DNA of 18,026 nucleotides from an uncultured Clostridium sp. (lineage in GTDB: Bacteria; Bacillota; Clostridia; Lachnospirales; Lachnospiraceae): contig UPYT01000035.1 of the NCBI GenBank assembly GCA_900538475.1, positions 1 to 18,026 of the forward strand. Direction: 5' to 3'. Positions 1 through 8,799 of the stretch are shown here, piece after piece (position 1 is the first letter of the stretch; each line of letters begins with the position of its first letter). The position numbers and the translations under genes were made by a program. Under the pieces are notes generated by a model. That model ran no database searches and was not told the DNA's origin. It was given only the letters and a program-made list of their open reading frames with translations.

Positions 1-2
1 CG

Positions 3-77
3 GAAGAGAATTTTGTCGCAGAAGCGACCCGCCGCAGGCGGAGAAGCTCACAAGCGAGCTTCTTTTTTATAACATAG
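3..77 (+). CDS. Possible 3' end of an upstream gene (clpX by synteny)
   Basis: The window opens inside sequence that is open in more than one frame. The frame starting at base 3 ends at TAG 75-77 and would give an Arg- and Ser-rich tail; the frame starting at base 1 ends at TAA 70-72. In clostridia the gene before lon is often clpX, so this may be its extreme 3' end. The segment is dominated by hairpins (16-62) and may equally be non-coding. Neither reading frame nor identity can be settled from so few bases. Confidence 0.2.
   Translation, partial: EENFVAEATRRRRRSSQASFFFIT
16..68 (+). terminator. Three tandem hairpins ending in a T-run (intrinsic terminator)
   Basis: Three perfect stems follow one another with single-base gaps: TCGC/GCGA (16-19/24-27), CCGCC/GGCGG (29-33/37-41) and GAAGCTC/GAGCTTC (43-49/56-62). 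Six T residues at 63-68 follow directly. The last stem plus T-run has the form of a Rho-independent terminator for whatever lies upstream, 28 bp before lon. The two extra stems are unusual. Confidence 0.7.
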
Positions 78-96
78 AAAGGAAAACAGAAATTAT

Positions 97-2421
97 ATGC
101 AGCAGATAATCGTGACGATGCCAGTGATTGCCCTGCGCGGCCTTACCGTGCTGCCTGGTATGACAGTCAGCTTTGATATCAGCCGTGCCAAGTCTGTGGC
201 GGCAGTAGAAAAGGCTATGGTCAGTGATCAGAAGGTCGGCCTTTTTGCACAGAAGAATCCGGAAGATACCGATCCTTCTCTGGAACAGCTTTATCATATT
301 GGAACCATTGTGCGGGTCAAGCAGCTGGTAAAAATGCCCGGAGGAATTATCAGAGTCATGGTAGAAGGACTGGTAAGGGCAGAGCTTCTGGAGCTGGACA
401 GCGAGGAGCCGTCTCTGATTGGTGAGATATTAGAGGCTCCGGTTCTGGAAGGCGAGGAGGACTATGTAACCTCAGAGGCCATGATTCGAGTGCTGAAGGA
501 TAAGGCAGAGGAGTATGGAAAACAGCATCCGAAATTTGAAAAAGAGGTTTTGCCAAACCTTCTGCGCTGTGAGAGGCTCTCTCCTCTGATGATGCAGATG
601 GCAAGTGAAATGCCTTGGGACTACCGGATCCGACAGCAGTATTTAGAGGCCTCCAGCGAGGAGGAACAATATGAGGTGATCGTTGCTAACCTGGTAAATG
701 AGGTGGAGATTTCCCGGATTCGACGGGAATTCCAGGAAAAGGTAAAGCAGAGCATTGATCAGAATCAGAAGGAATACATTCTGCGGGAGCAGATGAAGGT
801 TATTCGGGAAGAGCTGGGAGAGGATTCGCTTTCCGATGCGGATGAGTATGAGAAGCAGCTTCAGAATCTGAAGGCAGATAAAGAAGTAAAGGAAAAGCTT
901 CAGAAGGAAATCGAACGGTTTAAGGGAATGCCGGGGGGAAGCCAGGAGGCCAACGTGCTGCGCACCTACATAGAGACACTTCTGGAACTGCCCTGGAATA
1001 AAATGTCCCGGGATAATAATAATTTAAAACATGCAGAGGAAATTCTCGAAGAGGATCACTATGGCCTGGAAAAGGTGAAGGAGCGAGTTCTGGAATACCT
1101 GGCTGTACGGATTCTGACGAAAAAGGGAACCAGCCCCATCATCTGTCTGGTAGGACCGCCTGGAACAGGAAAAACTTCCATTGCCCGGTCTGTAGCGCGG
1201 GCTCTGGGCAAAAAGTATGTCCGCATCAGCCTGGGCGGAGTTCGGGATGAGGCAGAAATCCGTGGTCATCGGAAAACCTATGTAGGCGCTATGCCTGGCC
1301 GCATGGTAGACGGACTGCGTCATGCCGGAGTGGCTAATCCGCTGATGCTTCTGGATGAGATTGACAAGGTCAGCAGCGACTATAAGGGAGATACCTTTTC
1401 CGCGCTCCTGGAGGTGCTGGACGGAGAGCAGAATGTAAAATTCCGGGATCATTATGTAGAGGTTCCTATTGATCTGTCCAATGTTCTCTTTATTGCAACA
1501 GCCAACACAACACAGACCATTCCGCGGCCGCTGCTAGACCGTATGGAGGTTATTGAAATCAACAGCTATACAGAAAATGAGAAATTTCATATTGCCAGAA
1601 ATTATCTGGTAGGAAAACAGCTGGAGAGAAACGGACTGACAAAGGAGCAGCTGATTCTGACCGACGGCGCCTTAAAGAAGATCATTCACAATTACACCAG
1701 AGAGGCCGGTGTTCGAAACCTGGAGCGCCGGATTGGAGACATCTGCAGAAAGGCTGCAAGAGAATTTCTGGAGGACAAAAAGAAGGTGATCCGCGTAACG
1801 GAATCCGGTCTGGAAAAATATCTGGGCAAGGAGCGGGTAACCTTTGAGGATGCCAATGAAGAGGATGAGGTAGGAATTGTCCGCGGACTGGCATGGACCA
1901 GCGTAGGCGGCGACACACTTCAGATTGAAGTTAATGTGATGCCTGGACAGGGTAATCTGAAGCTGACAGGTCAGATGGGAGATGTGATGAAGGAGTCTGC
2001 CCAGACAGCCCTGACCTATGTGCGTTCTGTCTGCCCTCAGTATCAGGTGGCAGATGATTATTTTGAAAAACATGATCTTCATATCCACATTCCTGAGGGA
2101 GCTGTTCCCAAGGACGGTCCCTCTGCCGGAATTACAATGGCAACGGCAATGCTTTCTGCAGTGATTAACAGAAAGGTGAAGGCCAAGGTTGCCATGACAG
2201 GAGAGATTACCCTGCGGGGGCGTGTCCTTCCCATTGGCGGTCTGAAAGAGAAGATCCTGGCAGCCAAAATGGCACATATGAAAACAGTTCTGGTACCGGA
2301 TAAGAACAGGCCGGATATCGCGGAGCTGTCAAAGGAAATTACCAAGGGATTGACGATTGTTTATGTGAAAAATATGGAGGATGTGCTGAAGGAAGCTTTT
2401 GCAGAGGCAGAATCGGCATGA
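97..2421 (+). CDS. lon: ATP-dependent Lon protease (LonA)
   Basis: This is a cytoplasmic AAA+ serine protease that unfolds and degrades damaged and regulatory proteins. The 774 residues match the usual LonA length and domain order: N-terminal substrate-recognition domain (about 5-200), helical linker, AAA+ module with Walker A GPPGTGKT at 353-360 and Walker B LMLLDEID at 416-423, and a C-terminal protease domain. The catalytic Ser is S676 in PKDGPSAG and its Lys partner is K719 in GGLKEK, the same 43-residue spacing as in the E. coli enzyme. The ATG at 97 is preceded by AAAGGA (78-83), a rather long 13-base spacing, but the next in-frame ATG would cut into the conserved [14 protein letters not shown] start. 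No CtsR or CIRCE operator is visible in the short upstream stretch, so the promoter probably lies further upstream. engB follows after 16 bp, so the two are probably cotranscribed. Confidence 0.97.
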   Translation: MQQIIVTMPVIALRGLTVLPGMTVSFDISRAKSVAAVEKAMVSDQKVGLFAQKNPEDTDPSLEQLYHIGTIVRVKQLVKMPGGIIRVMVEGLVRAELLELDSEEPSLIGEILEAPVLEGEEDYVTSEAMIRVLKDKAEEYGKQHPKFEKEVLPNLLRCERLSPLMMQMASEMPWDYRIRQQYLEASSEEEQYEVIVANLVNEVEISRIRREFQEKVKQSIDQNQKEYILREQMKVIREELGEDSLSDADEYEKQLQNLKADKEVKEKLQKEIERFKGMPGGSQEANVLRTYIETLLELPWNKMSRDNNNLKHAEEILEEDHYGLEKVKERVLEYLAVRILTKKGTSPIICLVGPPGTGKTSIARSVARALGKKYVRISLGGVRDEAEIRGHRKTYVGAMPGRMVDGLRHAGVANPLMLLDEIDKVSSDYKGDTFSALLEVLDGEQNVKFRDHYVEVPIDLSNVLFIATANTTQTIPRPLLDRMEVIEINSYTENEKFHIARNYLVGKQLERNGLTKEQLILTDGALKKIIHNYTREAGVRNLERRIGDICRKAAREFLEDKKKVIRVTESGLEKYLGKERVTFEDANEEDEVGIVRGLAWTSVGGDTLQIEVNVMPGQGNLKLTGQMGDVMKESAQTALTYVRSVCPQYQVADDYFEKHDLHIHIPEGAVPKDGPSAGITMATAMLSAVINRKVKAKVAMTGEITLRGRVLPIGGLKEKILAAKMAHMKTVLVPDKNRPDIAELSKEITKGLTIVYVKNMEDVLKEAFAEAESA

Positions 2422-2437
2422 ACAGAAAGGACAGGAA

Positions 2438-3043
2438 ATGATTATCAGAAAAGCAGAACTGGAAACCGTCTGCGGTATTACCAGCCGTCTTCCGGAAAAT
2501 ACCTGCCCGGAGTTTGCATTTGCAGGCAAGTCCAATGTGGGCAAATCTTCTCTGATTAATGGGCTTTTAAACAGGAAGTCTCTGGCGAGAACCTCTTCCC
2601 AGCCGGGAAAAACCCAGACCATTAATTTTTACAACATCAACGACGAACTGTATTTTGTTGATCTTCCCGGCTATGGCTATGCCAAGGTATCTGTGGAAGT
2701 AAAAGCAAAATGGGGAAAGATGATTGAGCGGTATCTGAGAAAATCGCCTGTTCTCAGATGCGTGTTTCTTTTGATTGATATTCGCCACGAGCCGTCTGAT
2801 AATGATCGGATGATGTATGACTGGATTGTGGCTAACGGATATCATCCGGTGATTATTGCAACAAAGCTGGATAAGCTGAAGAGAAGCCAGGTGGCAAAGC
2901 AGATTAAGGTGCTGCGTCAGGGGCTGGGCATGGAAAAAGATGACATTCTGATTCCCTTTTCAGCAGAAACGAAGCAGGGAAGAGATGAAATCTGGGATCT
3001 GATTGAAGGCATGTGCAGAACAGAAGAGCCGCGGGAACTGTAA
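2438..3043 (+). CDS. engB: Ribosome biogenesis GTPase EngB (YihA/YsxC)
   Basis: This is a small Ras-like GTPase (201 aa) needed for late assembly of the large ribosomal subunit. Visible motifs are G1 GKSNVGKS at 30-37, the switch/G2 region RTSSQPGKTQT at 51-61, G3 DLPGYG at 75-80 and G4 TKLDK at 141-145; the C-terminal FSAETKQGRDE carries the G5-type SAE. These give a close match to B. subtilis YsxC (195 aa). A longer frame opens at 2399 inside lon. ATG 2438 is preferred because AAAGGA (2426-2431) sits 6 bases before it and MIIRKAELE matches the family start. The gene lies 16 bp after lon, an arrangement known in Firmicutes. No clear terminator follows it. Confidence 0.96.
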   Translation: MIIRKAELETVCGITSRLPENTCPEFAFAGKSNVGKSSLINGLLNRKSLARTSSQPGKTQTINFYNINDELYFVDLPGYGYAKVSVEVKAKWGKMIERYLRKSPVLRCVFLLIDIRHEPSDNDRMMYDWIVANGYHPVIIATKLDKLKRSQVAKQIKVLRQGLGMEKDDILIPFSAETKQGRDEIWDLIEGMCRTEEPREL

Positions 3044-3096
3044 GAAAGCTTCCATGATTCTTTTGCATTTGTTCTGGAATTTTACAGAAATTTTAT

Positions 3097-3125
3097 TTGC
3101 ACAAGTGCGGAGACTGTGGTAATGT
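3097..3125 (+). promoter_or_regulatory. Extended -10 promoter for mgsA
   Basis: TTGCAC (3097-3102) is separated by 17 bp from TAATGT (3120-3125), and TGG immediately before the -10 supplies an extended -10 motif. It lies in the engB-mgsA gap, about 36 bp before the mgsA start. Initiation here would give mgsA and the following peptidase a transcript separate from lon-engB. Confidence 0.5.
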
Positions 3126-3160
3126 GTAGCCGTATGAAAGAACCGGAAAGGAGTATCATT

Positions 3161-3631
3161 ATGGCGAAAGAATATATTACATTTACCATTGGACCAAAGA
3201 AGGATATTGCACTGATTGCACATGACAATGAGAAGCCGAAGCTGATTGCGTGGTGCAGAGAACATTATGCAGAGCTGAAGCACCACAATCTTTACGGAAC
3301 TGGAACAACGGCCAGAATGATCACCGATCAGACGGGCCTGACAGTAAAGGGCTACAACAGCGGCCCTCTGGGCGGAGATCAGCAGATTGGAGCCAAGATT
3401 GTAGAAGGAGTTATTGATTTTGTTGTGTTCTTTTCGGATCCGCTGACGGCTCAGCCGCACGACCCAGATGTTAAGGCTTTGATGAGAATTGCTCAGGTCT
3501 ATGATATTCCCATGGCCGTCAATAAGGCTACAGCCGATTTTCTGATTACCTCAGAATTAATGAATTCGGATTATCAGCATGATGTAATTAATTTCCGAAG
3601 ACAGGTGGAAGAACGGGCAGAAACCCTGTAA
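3161..3631 (+). CDS. mgsA: Methylglyoxal synthase
   Basis: This cytosolic enzyme converts dihydroxyacetone phosphate to methylglyoxal and phosphate, a bypass that relieves sugar-phosphate stress. The 156-aa product matches the E. coli enzyme (152 aa) along its length: the phosphate-binding GTGTT at 46-50, SGPLGGDQQ with catalytic Asp D73, and PHDPDVKAL with H100 and D103. The start is ATG 3161, with SD GGAAAGGAG at 3145-3153; an upstream in-frame start at 3116 overlaps the predicted -10 element and is rejected. The M20 peptidase gene follows after 38 bp with no terminator between, so the two are probably an operon. The enzyme is a homohexamer in characterised species. Confidence 0.96.
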   Translation: MAKEYITFTIGPKKDIALIAHDNEKPKLIAWCREHYAELKHHNLYGTGTTARMITDQTGLTVKGYNSGPLGGDQQIGAKIVEGVIDFVVFFSDPLTAQPHDPDVKALMRIAQVYDIPMAVNKATADFLITSELMNSDYQHDVINFRRQVEERAETL

Positions 3632-3669
3632 TTGGGATAAATACAAATGAAAAAGCAGGGGGGTAACGT

Positions 3670-4800
3670 ATGCTGACAGAGAAGGAATTGACATATATCG
3701 AGGAACATGCGCAGGAGGCCAGACAGCTTTTACTTACTCTGGCGAGGATTCCTGCTCCTTCCCACCACGAAGAGAAACGGGCACAGTTTTGTAAGCACTG
3801 GCTGGAAGCCCACGGAGCTAAAAATGTGGTGATTGATGATGCTTTGAATGTGGTTTATCCGATTGGAGTAACAGAGGATAATCCTGTGACGGTCTTTATG
3901 GCCCACATGGATGTGGTTTTTCCTGACACAGAAGAATTGCCTCTGACTGTGAAGGATGGGAAGCTCTTCTGCCCTGGCATCGGAGATGACACGGCTAATC
4001 TGGTAGCTCTTTTGATGGCTGCCGGTTATGTGACAGAGCAGGGGCTTTTGCCGGAGCATGGAGGAGTGGTTTTTGTCTGTAATTCCTGCGAGGAGGGACT
4101 TGGCAATCTGAAGGGCTCCCGAAAGATTTGCGATACCTATGGAAAACGGATTCAGGCCTTTTATACTCTGGATCTGTATCTGGATCGATATGTGACCCGT
4201 TCTGTGGGATCCTGCCGGTACCGGGTAAAGGTGACTGCAGAGGGAGGTCACTCCTACCTTGATTTTGGAAAGGAGAATGCCATTGCCAGACTGGCAGAGT
4301 TTATCGGCAGCATGTACCAGATTCAGGTGCCGCGCGAGGGACGCACAACCTATAATGTGGGAACCATTCAGGGAGGCACCTCAGTCAATACCATTGCTCA
4401 GCAGGCAGAGATAACCTGTGAATTCCGATCAGACTGCAGGGAAAGTCTGGAGGAAATGGAGACCAGATTTTATAACCTGATCGAGGAGTATCAAAACAAG
4501 GGAGTTTCCATTGAAGCAGAGGTGATAGGGATTCGCCCCTGCGAAGGCCAGGTAGATGCCGCTGCCAGGCAGAAGATGTTTGATTATGTGGAGGAAGCGA
4601 TTTTTCACGCCTGTGGAATAAACCCGGGAACTGGCTCCAGCTCAACGGACTGCAACATTCCCCTGTCTCTGGGGATTCCGGCGGTATGCTTCGGAGCGTG
4701 CCGGGGAAAGGGCTTTCACACAAGGGAGGAATTTGTTTATGAAGACTCCCTGATTCCCGGATATCAGGCAGCGCTGGAGATCGTGCTTCACTATTTTTAG
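3670..4800 (+). CDS. M20-family zinc metallopeptidase (PepT/ArgE/DapE-like)
   Basis: A 376-aa cytosolic di-zinc hydrolase; M20 members cleave tripeptides, dipeptides or N-acyl amino acids. The motifs run in family order: MAHMDVV with metal His H79 and catalytic Asp D81, GIGDDTAN with the bridging Asp at D106 or D107, SCEEG with catalytic Glu E141 and metal Glu E142, YTLDL with likely metal Asp D168, and the final metal His H350 in GKGFHTREE. The segment after GGHSYLDFGKENA (about 196-208) is the dimerisation/lid domain. SD AGGGGGG (3657-3663) lies 6 bases before ATG 3670. No signal peptide is present. Overall it looks most like peptidase T-type proteins, but the substrate cannot be read from the sequence. 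It probably shares a transcript with mgsA. Confidence 0.9.
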   Translation: MLTEKELTYIEEHAQEARQLLLTLARIPAPSHHEEKRAQFCKHWLEAHGAKNVVIDDALNVVYPIGVTEDNPVTVFMAHMDVVFPDTEELPLTVKDGKLFCPGIGDDTANLVALLMAAGYVTEQGLLPEHGGVVFVCNSCEEGLGNLKGSRKICDTYGKRIQAFYTLDLYLDRYVTRSVGSCRYRVKVTAEGGHSYLDFGKENAIARLAEFIGSMYQIQVPREGRTTYNVGTIQGGTSVNTIAQQAEITCEFRSDCRESLEEMETRFYNLIEEYQNKGVSIEAEVIGIRPCEGQVDAAARQKMFDYVEEAIFHACGINPGTGSSSTDCNIPLSLGIPAVCFGACRGKGFHTREEFVYEDSLIPGYQAALEIVLHYF

Positions 4801-4866
4801 TGTAACAGTTCGTCCATGCGAAGATTCAGACAAAAAAAGCGTTGAGGGCATGGCTGAACGGTTACA
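4801..4866 (+). repeat. Long imperfect inverted repeat with a core motif repeated near 16890
   Basis: The 19-base left arm (4801-4819) and right arm (4848-4866) match at 16 of 19 positions, with a 28-base loop. The left arm begins TGTAAC and the right arm ends GTTACA. The repeat starts directly after the peptidase stop codon. No T-run follows, so it is not a typical intrinsic terminator. Bases 4839-4859 (GCGTTGAGGG, then C, ATGG, C, TGA, A, C) recur with 18 of 21 identities at 16888-16908, upstream of the recombinase gene. Function is unknown. Confidence 0.6.
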
Positions 4867-5111
4867 CTTTATCTTAAATGAATACAACAGAATATGGATT
4901 TTTGGAAGCAGGAAGGTTTCCCCGAAAACGGGGAGGCAGTTCTGCTTTTTCTGATCTGTTAGAAAAAAAGAGGCATCCGGGTATTTTTTCTTCTGAGGAG
5001 GCTTTAAAATCTTTGCTGATTTTCTCAAATTTTGAACACAAAATGGACACAAACCATTGGTATTTTCTATCTATGAACGATACAGGTCAATATTGAGAGG
5101 AGTTTTTATAT
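4867..5111. other. Gene-free interval before the SLH operon
   Basis: I see no convincing gene here. It contains a small hairpin CCCCG-AAAA-CGGGG (4920-4924/4929-4933) followed shortly by TTTTT at 4946-4950, and an A/T stem AGAAAAAA/TTTTTTCT (4961-4968/4984-4991) that could end transcription from either side. A palindrome TCAATATTGA (5087-5096) overlaps the start of the SLH gene's ribosome binding site. The only -35-like word near the gene is TGGACA (5044-5049), with no good -10 partner, so the operon promoter is not identified. Confidence 0.5.
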
Positions 5112-6227
5112 ATGAAGAAAAAGCTGTGGAGGACATGGGCATGGGGGATTTCGGCAGTGACAGCTGGTACGGCAGTTGCTTCGCAGATAAGCCTGACAGC
5201 GCAGGCAGCAGATAATAGCCAGGACTATCGCAGGAAGGTGATAGGAATTGCGGGAATTATTCAGAATGTGAGTACGGAGCTTGAGGCGCCGGTTACCAGA
5301 GCGCAGTTTGCCCACATGCTGGTTCAGGCATCCGGTTATCGGGATTACCTCCCTTCTGTCAGCAAGGTGTCTGTGTATGCAGATGTACCGAAGGAGTATT
5401 CCTATGCATCCAGTATTCGGATTGCGGCAGAGGAAAACTGGATGACAGGGTACTTGGGCGGCACGTTTAGACCGGATCAGCCCATAACCCTGAGGGAGGC
5501 GGTACGGGGAATTCTGGCTCTGTTAGGCTATACCAGCTCGGATTTTACGGGGGACGCAGCCAATTCCAGAATGGCACAGTACTATACCCTGGAGTTAAAT
5601 GAGGAGATGGATCGGCAGCCGGAGGAAATTCTCAATAAAACCGACTGCATCAATCTGTTTTATAATCTTTTGAAAACAGAAAGTAAATCTACAGGACAGG
5701 TGTATGGTCTCAGTCTTGGCTGTACGGTAAATGCAGATGGTGAGATCAATCCGATGGGACTGGCAGATACCAATCTAACAGGGCCAAAGCTGATTCCCAA
5801 GGGCCGGCAGCTGGGAGATTATGTTCCCTTTAATGTTCAGGAGGCCAGTATTTATGTCAATGGAGAGGCCTCTAGCTATGAATCACTGAAAAGCTGCATT
5901 TCCAGCAATTATGTGGTGATTTATTACAATCAGAAGGCAAAAACCATCTGGGCCTATGTGGCGGATGAGGATGTACAGTCTGGCCGCTGCGTCGTTCGCG
6001 GAACGGTGGAAAACATCTATTACAGCTCCAGTGATGTGATGACTCCAACATCCATTACCCTGGAAGGAGAGTCGGATGAATATAAGCTGGCCAGCTCTGA
6101 TATGCAGTTTGCCTTTTCTATCTATGGCTCTCTGCGTGTGGGAGATACTGTAACCCTGGTTTGTGAAAAAACAGAAAATGCCGATGGAGATGTCTCCTAT
6201 ACAGTTGTAGATTATGTAGAAGAATAA
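5112..6227 (+). CDS. Secreted S-layer-homology (SLH) domain protein
   Basis: A 371-aa exported protein. A signal peptide covers about residues 1-32 (MKKK start, hydrophobic core, AQA/AD cleavage). SLH repeats, which bind secondary cell-wall polymers, follow: the first at about 42-92 carries VTRAQ (61-65, the usual TRAE motif), the second at about 97-145 has FRPDQPITLREAV, and a weak third ends in DCINLFYNLL near 180-195. Residues from about 215 to the end look beta-rich and resemble no family I recognise. SD GAGAGGAG (5095-5102) lies 9 bases before ATG. The adaptor gene starts 22 bp downstream, so this is the first gene of the export operon. It is likely a wall-anchored accessory protein of the pump; that role is inferred from position only. 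Confidence 0.85.
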   Translation: MKKKLWRTWAWGISAVTAGTAVASQISLTAQAADNSQDYRRKVIGIAGIIQNVSTELEAPVTRAQFAHMLVQASGYRDYLPSVSKVSVYADVPKEYSYASSIRIAAEENWMTGYLGGTFRPDQPITLREAVRGILALLGYTSSDFTGDAANSRMAQYYTLELNEEMDRQPEEILNKTDCINLFYNLLKTESKSTGQVYGLSLGCTVNADGEINPMGLADTNLTGPKLIPKGRQLGDYVPFNVQEASIYVNGEASSYESLKSCISSNYVVIYYNQKAKTIWAYVADEDVQSGRCVVRGTVENIYYSSSDVMTPTSITLEGESDEYKLASSDMQFAFSIYGSLRVGDTVTLVCEKTENADGDVSYTVVDYVEE

Positions 6228-6249
6228 CAGGGGGAGAGTTGGAAAACAG

Positions 6250-7977
6250 ATGTGGATGAATAGGAAAAAAGGAAAAGAGATAACAGAAGAACAGAATAAA
6301 GACCAGCAGACGAAACTGCAGAAGCTGCTGGAAAAGAGAAGAGAGAAGAAGAAAAACCCAAAAAAGAAAGGACGCTTGCCCCTGATAATTGGGGCAGCAG
6401 CGCTGGCAGCTGTTTTTGGTCTGTGGCAGCTGAAAAGCCGCAGTGAGCAGGCGACTGCAAGTGGGACAGAAGGGCAGAGAACTGCAACTGTGACGAAAGG
6501 AACCATTACCTCGGAGCTTTCTTCCTCTGGTGTGATTTCACCAAAGGATACTTACAGTCTTACCTCACTGGTAGAAGGAGAAGTGATTTCTGCTAATTTT
6601 GAAGAGGGAGATCAGGTAACGGAGGGACAGGTTCTGTATCAGATTGATGTATCCTCCATGGAATCAGAGCTGAAATCAGCCAATACTTCTCTGGAACGGG
6701 CACAGAAGCAGTATCAGAATGCCCAGGAGGATTACAATGAGGCATTGTCTGATTACAGCGGAAATACCTATAAATCCACGCGGACTGGTTTTATTCGGGA
6801 ATTGAATATCCAGGCAGGGGATCAGGTAGGCCAGAATACAGAGCTTGCATCGATTTATAATGATCAGCTTATGAAAATCCGCGTCCCCTTCCTTGCATCA
6901 GAGGCAGCAGCGATTGGAGCTGGAAATCAGGCTGTACTGACCCTTACCGATACAGAAGAGCAGCTTAGCGGTGTGGTAACGGCTGTCAGCAATATGGATG
7001 AGGTGCTGGACGGAGGAAGAATTGTCCGTTATGTAACCGTTGAGGCAGCAAATCCCGGAGGTCTGACGGCGAGCCACAGCGCCACGGTGGAAATAAACGG
7101 GGTGGTCTGTACTGCAGAAGGAAATTTTGAGGCAGCCACCGATCTGGTGATGAAAGCAGACCTTCCTTCCAGTGTTGAGGTTGAGGCGCTGCTGGTGAAT
7201 GAGGGAGACTATGTAACAGAAGGAACTCCTATTTTTCGAATCGCTGCAGAGGATGCAGAGGATTTGATAGATACCTATCAGGATGCCATGACCCAGGCGG
7301 AGGTATCATTAGAAAGCGCTCAGAGCAAGGTGGATTCCACAAAGGAAAACTATGACAATTACACGATTACTGCGCCGATTTCCGGACAGGTGATTACAAA
7401 AAGCGTAAAGGAGGGCGATACCATCAGCCGGAATTCCGGCAGCAGCGACACGACTCTGGCGGTCATTTATGATCTGTCTTCCCTGACCTTTGAGATGTCT
7501 GTGGACGAGCTGGATGTGCACAGTGTCCAGGTGGGGCAGAAGGTTTCGGTTACAGCAGACGCCCTGGAGGGACAGACCTTTACAGGAACAGTTACCAATG
7601 TAAGCCTGGAAAGCGTACAGTCTAATGGTGTTACCAATTACCCGGTGACGGTGACTATGGATGAAACCGGTGATCTGCTTCCTGGAATGAATGTGGATGG
7701 TGTTATTTTGCTCGATGAGACAGAGGATGCCTTGATGATTCCCATTGATTCTTTGATGCGGGGCAATCGTGTTTATGTGAAGGACGATACTGTGAAGGAG
7801 GCTCAGGGCAGTGTTCCTGCAGGATTTCGAGCAGTGGAGGTAGAAACCGGACTGACCAATGATGATTATGTGGAGATTGTAAGCGGACTTTTCGAAGGAG
7901 AAGAGGTCTATGTGAGTGAGTCATCGAAAAGTACGGATGCATTTATGATGGGCGGACCTGGAGGCGGAATGCGCTGA
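6250..7977 (+). CDS. Membrane-fusion adaptor (HlyD/MacA-like) with two tandem modules
   Basis: This is the adaptor of an ABC exporter, 575 aa against about 370 for MacA. An unusually charged, Lys-rich cytoplasmic N-terminus (1-41) precedes one membrane segment (about 43-61). Two adaptor modules follow. Module one has a lipoyl half (VEGEVISANFEEGDQVTEG, about 107-125), a short coiled coil (about 136-170), the second lipoyl half with GFIRELNIQAGDQVG, and a beta-barrel. Module two (about 300-540) repeats the plan: LLVNEGDYVTEG, coiled coil AQSKVDSTKENY, then ITAPISGQVITKSVKEGD and another barrel. The C-terminus is Gly-rich (MGGPGGG). GGGGGAGAG (about 6230-6237) is the likely SD; ATG 6256 is an alternative start. 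It lies between the SLH gene and the ATPase/permease genes. B. subtilis YknX is a Gram-positive relative of this kind. Confidence 0.9.
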   Translation: MWMNRKKGKEITEEQNKDQQTKLQKLLEKRREKKKNPKKKGRLPLIIGAAALAAVFGLWQLKSRSEQATASGTEGQRTATVTKGTITSELSSSGVISPKDTYSLTSLVEGEVISANFEEGDQVTEGQVLYQIDVSSMESELKSANTSLERAQKQYQNAQEDYNEALSDYSGNTYKSTRTGFIRELNIQAGDQVGQNTELASIYNDQLMKIRVPFLASEAAAIGAGNQAVLTLTDTEEQLSGVVTAVSNMDEVLDGGRIVRYVTVEAANPGGLTASHSATVEINGVVCTAEGNFEAATDLVMKADLPSSVEVEALLVNEGDYVTEGTPIFRIAAEDAEDLIDTYQDAMTQAEVSLESAQSKVDSTKENYDNYTITAPISGQVITKSVKEGDTISRNSGSSDTTLAVIYDLSSLTFEMSVDELDVHSVQVGQKVSVTADALEGQTFTGTVTNVSLESVQSNGVTNYPVTVTMDETGDLLPGMNVDGVILLDETEDALMIPIDSLMRGNRVYVKDDTVKEAQGSVPAGFRAVEVETGLTNDDYVEIVSGLFEGEEVYVSESSKSTDAFMMGGPGGGMR

Positions 7978-8026
7978 TAAAATCCGGAAAGAAGCTTGCA
8001 GTTTGGAACAGACAAAGAAAAACCGT

Positions 8027-8046
8027 GCCGCCAATGGAATGGCGGC
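8027..8046 (+). promoter_or_regulatory. GC hairpin just before the ATPase ribosome binding site
   Basis: GCCGCCA (8027-8033) pairs perfectly with TGGCGGC (8040-8046) around a 6-base loop. The stem ends 5 bases before the GGAG that serves the ATPase start at 8062. It could separate translation of the adaptor from that of the ATPase or protect the mRNA. No T-run follows, so it is not a terminator. Confidence 0.4.
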
Positions 8047-8061
8047 GGAATGGAGATTGAT

Positions 8062-8799
8062 ATGACAGAGCCATTAATCGAATTACGGGATATTTATAAA
8101 ATATATCATATGGGTACAGAAGAGGTGAGGGCAAACGACGGAATTTCTCTGAATGTGGATAAAGGCGAGTTTGTGGCGATTATTGGAAAATCAGGAAGCG
8201 GAAAATCTACATTGATGAATATTATTGGTGCTTTGGATGTGCCTACCTCCGGCAGGTATCTGCTGGGGGGGGAGGATGTGGATCAAATGAGTGACGATCA
8301 GCTGGTAGATATCCGTAACCGGCAGATTGGATTTATTTTTCAGCAGTATAACCTGCTTCCCAAATCGAATCTTCTGGAGAACGTAGAGCTTCCGCTTTTG
8401 TATGCAAAAAAGGACAGGGAAGAACGAAGGGAGCGGGCTATGAAGGCCCTGGAGAGAGTGGGACTGGCGGACAAATGGAAAAATCTTCCCAATCAGCTTT
8501 CCGGAGGCCAGCAGCAGCGGGTGTCGATTGCCCGCGCTCTGGCTGGCGATCCCTCCCTGATTCTGGCAGATGAGCCAACGGGCGCACTGGATTCACGAAC
8601 CAGCCGCGAGGTACTGAATTTTTTAAAGGAGCTGAACGAAGAAGGAAATACCATTGTGATGATTACCCATGACAATTCCATAGCGTTGGAAGCAAAGCAT
8701 GTGGTCAGGGTTCACGATGGAAAAATTAATTTTGACGGAGATGTAAAGGATTATGCTGCAATCATTCAAGCTGGCAATGAAAAGCATCTGGAGCAATAA
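8062..8799 (+). CDS. ABC transporter ATP-binding protein (MacB/LolD-type)
   Basis: A 245-aa nucleotide-binding subunit that powers the pump from the cytoplasmic face. Walker [10 protein letters not shown] is at 42-50, the Q-loop lies in IFQQYNLLP, the signature LSGGQ is at 146-150, Walker B LILADE at 166-171 and the switch His H203 in MITHD. The tail after the D-loop is short, as in the MacB/LolD/YknY subfamily. A TTG-initiated frame opens at 7996, but GGAG (8052-8055) 6 bases before ATG 8062 and the family start [13 protein letters not shown] favour 8062. ATG 8050 is also possible. The permease gene overlaps its 3' end by 47 bp, implying tight translational coupling. Confidence 0.94.
   Translation: MTEPLIELRDIYKIYHMGTEEVRANDGISLNVDKGEFVAIIGKSGSGKSTLMNIIGALDVPTSGRYLLGGEDVDQMSDDQLVDIRNRQIGFIFQQYNLLPKSNLLENVELPLLYAKKDREERRERAMKALERVGLADKWKNLPNQLSGGQQQRVSIARALAGDPSLILADEPTGALDSRTSREVLNFLKELNEEGNTIVMITHDNSIALEAKHVVRVHDGKINFDGDVKDYAAIIQAGNEKHLEQ

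Noticed and set aside
1672..2277. 201-codon minus-strand frame inside lon
   Set aside because: Shadow of conserved lon codons; the translation shows only Cys/His-rich noise.
2399..2437. Earlier start for engB inside lon
   Set aside because: AAAGGA lies 6 bases before ATG 2438 and the family N-terminus begins there.
4878..5096. 72-codon plus-strand frame in the gap before the SLH gene
   Set aside because: It has no ribosome binding site, no recognisable domain and low-complexity composition, and it runs through hairpins and the upstream region of the SLH gene.
5883..6506. 207-codon minus-strand frame with Phe-rich stretches across the SLH/adaptor junction
   Set aside because: It is antisense to two clear genes. 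The hydrophobic run is the complement of the adaptor's Lys-rich N-terminus and not a real membrane segment.
7171..7190. Further GTTGAGG copies in the adaptor gene as extra copies of the core motif
   Set aside because: Only 7 bases match and they are explained by Val-Glu codons.
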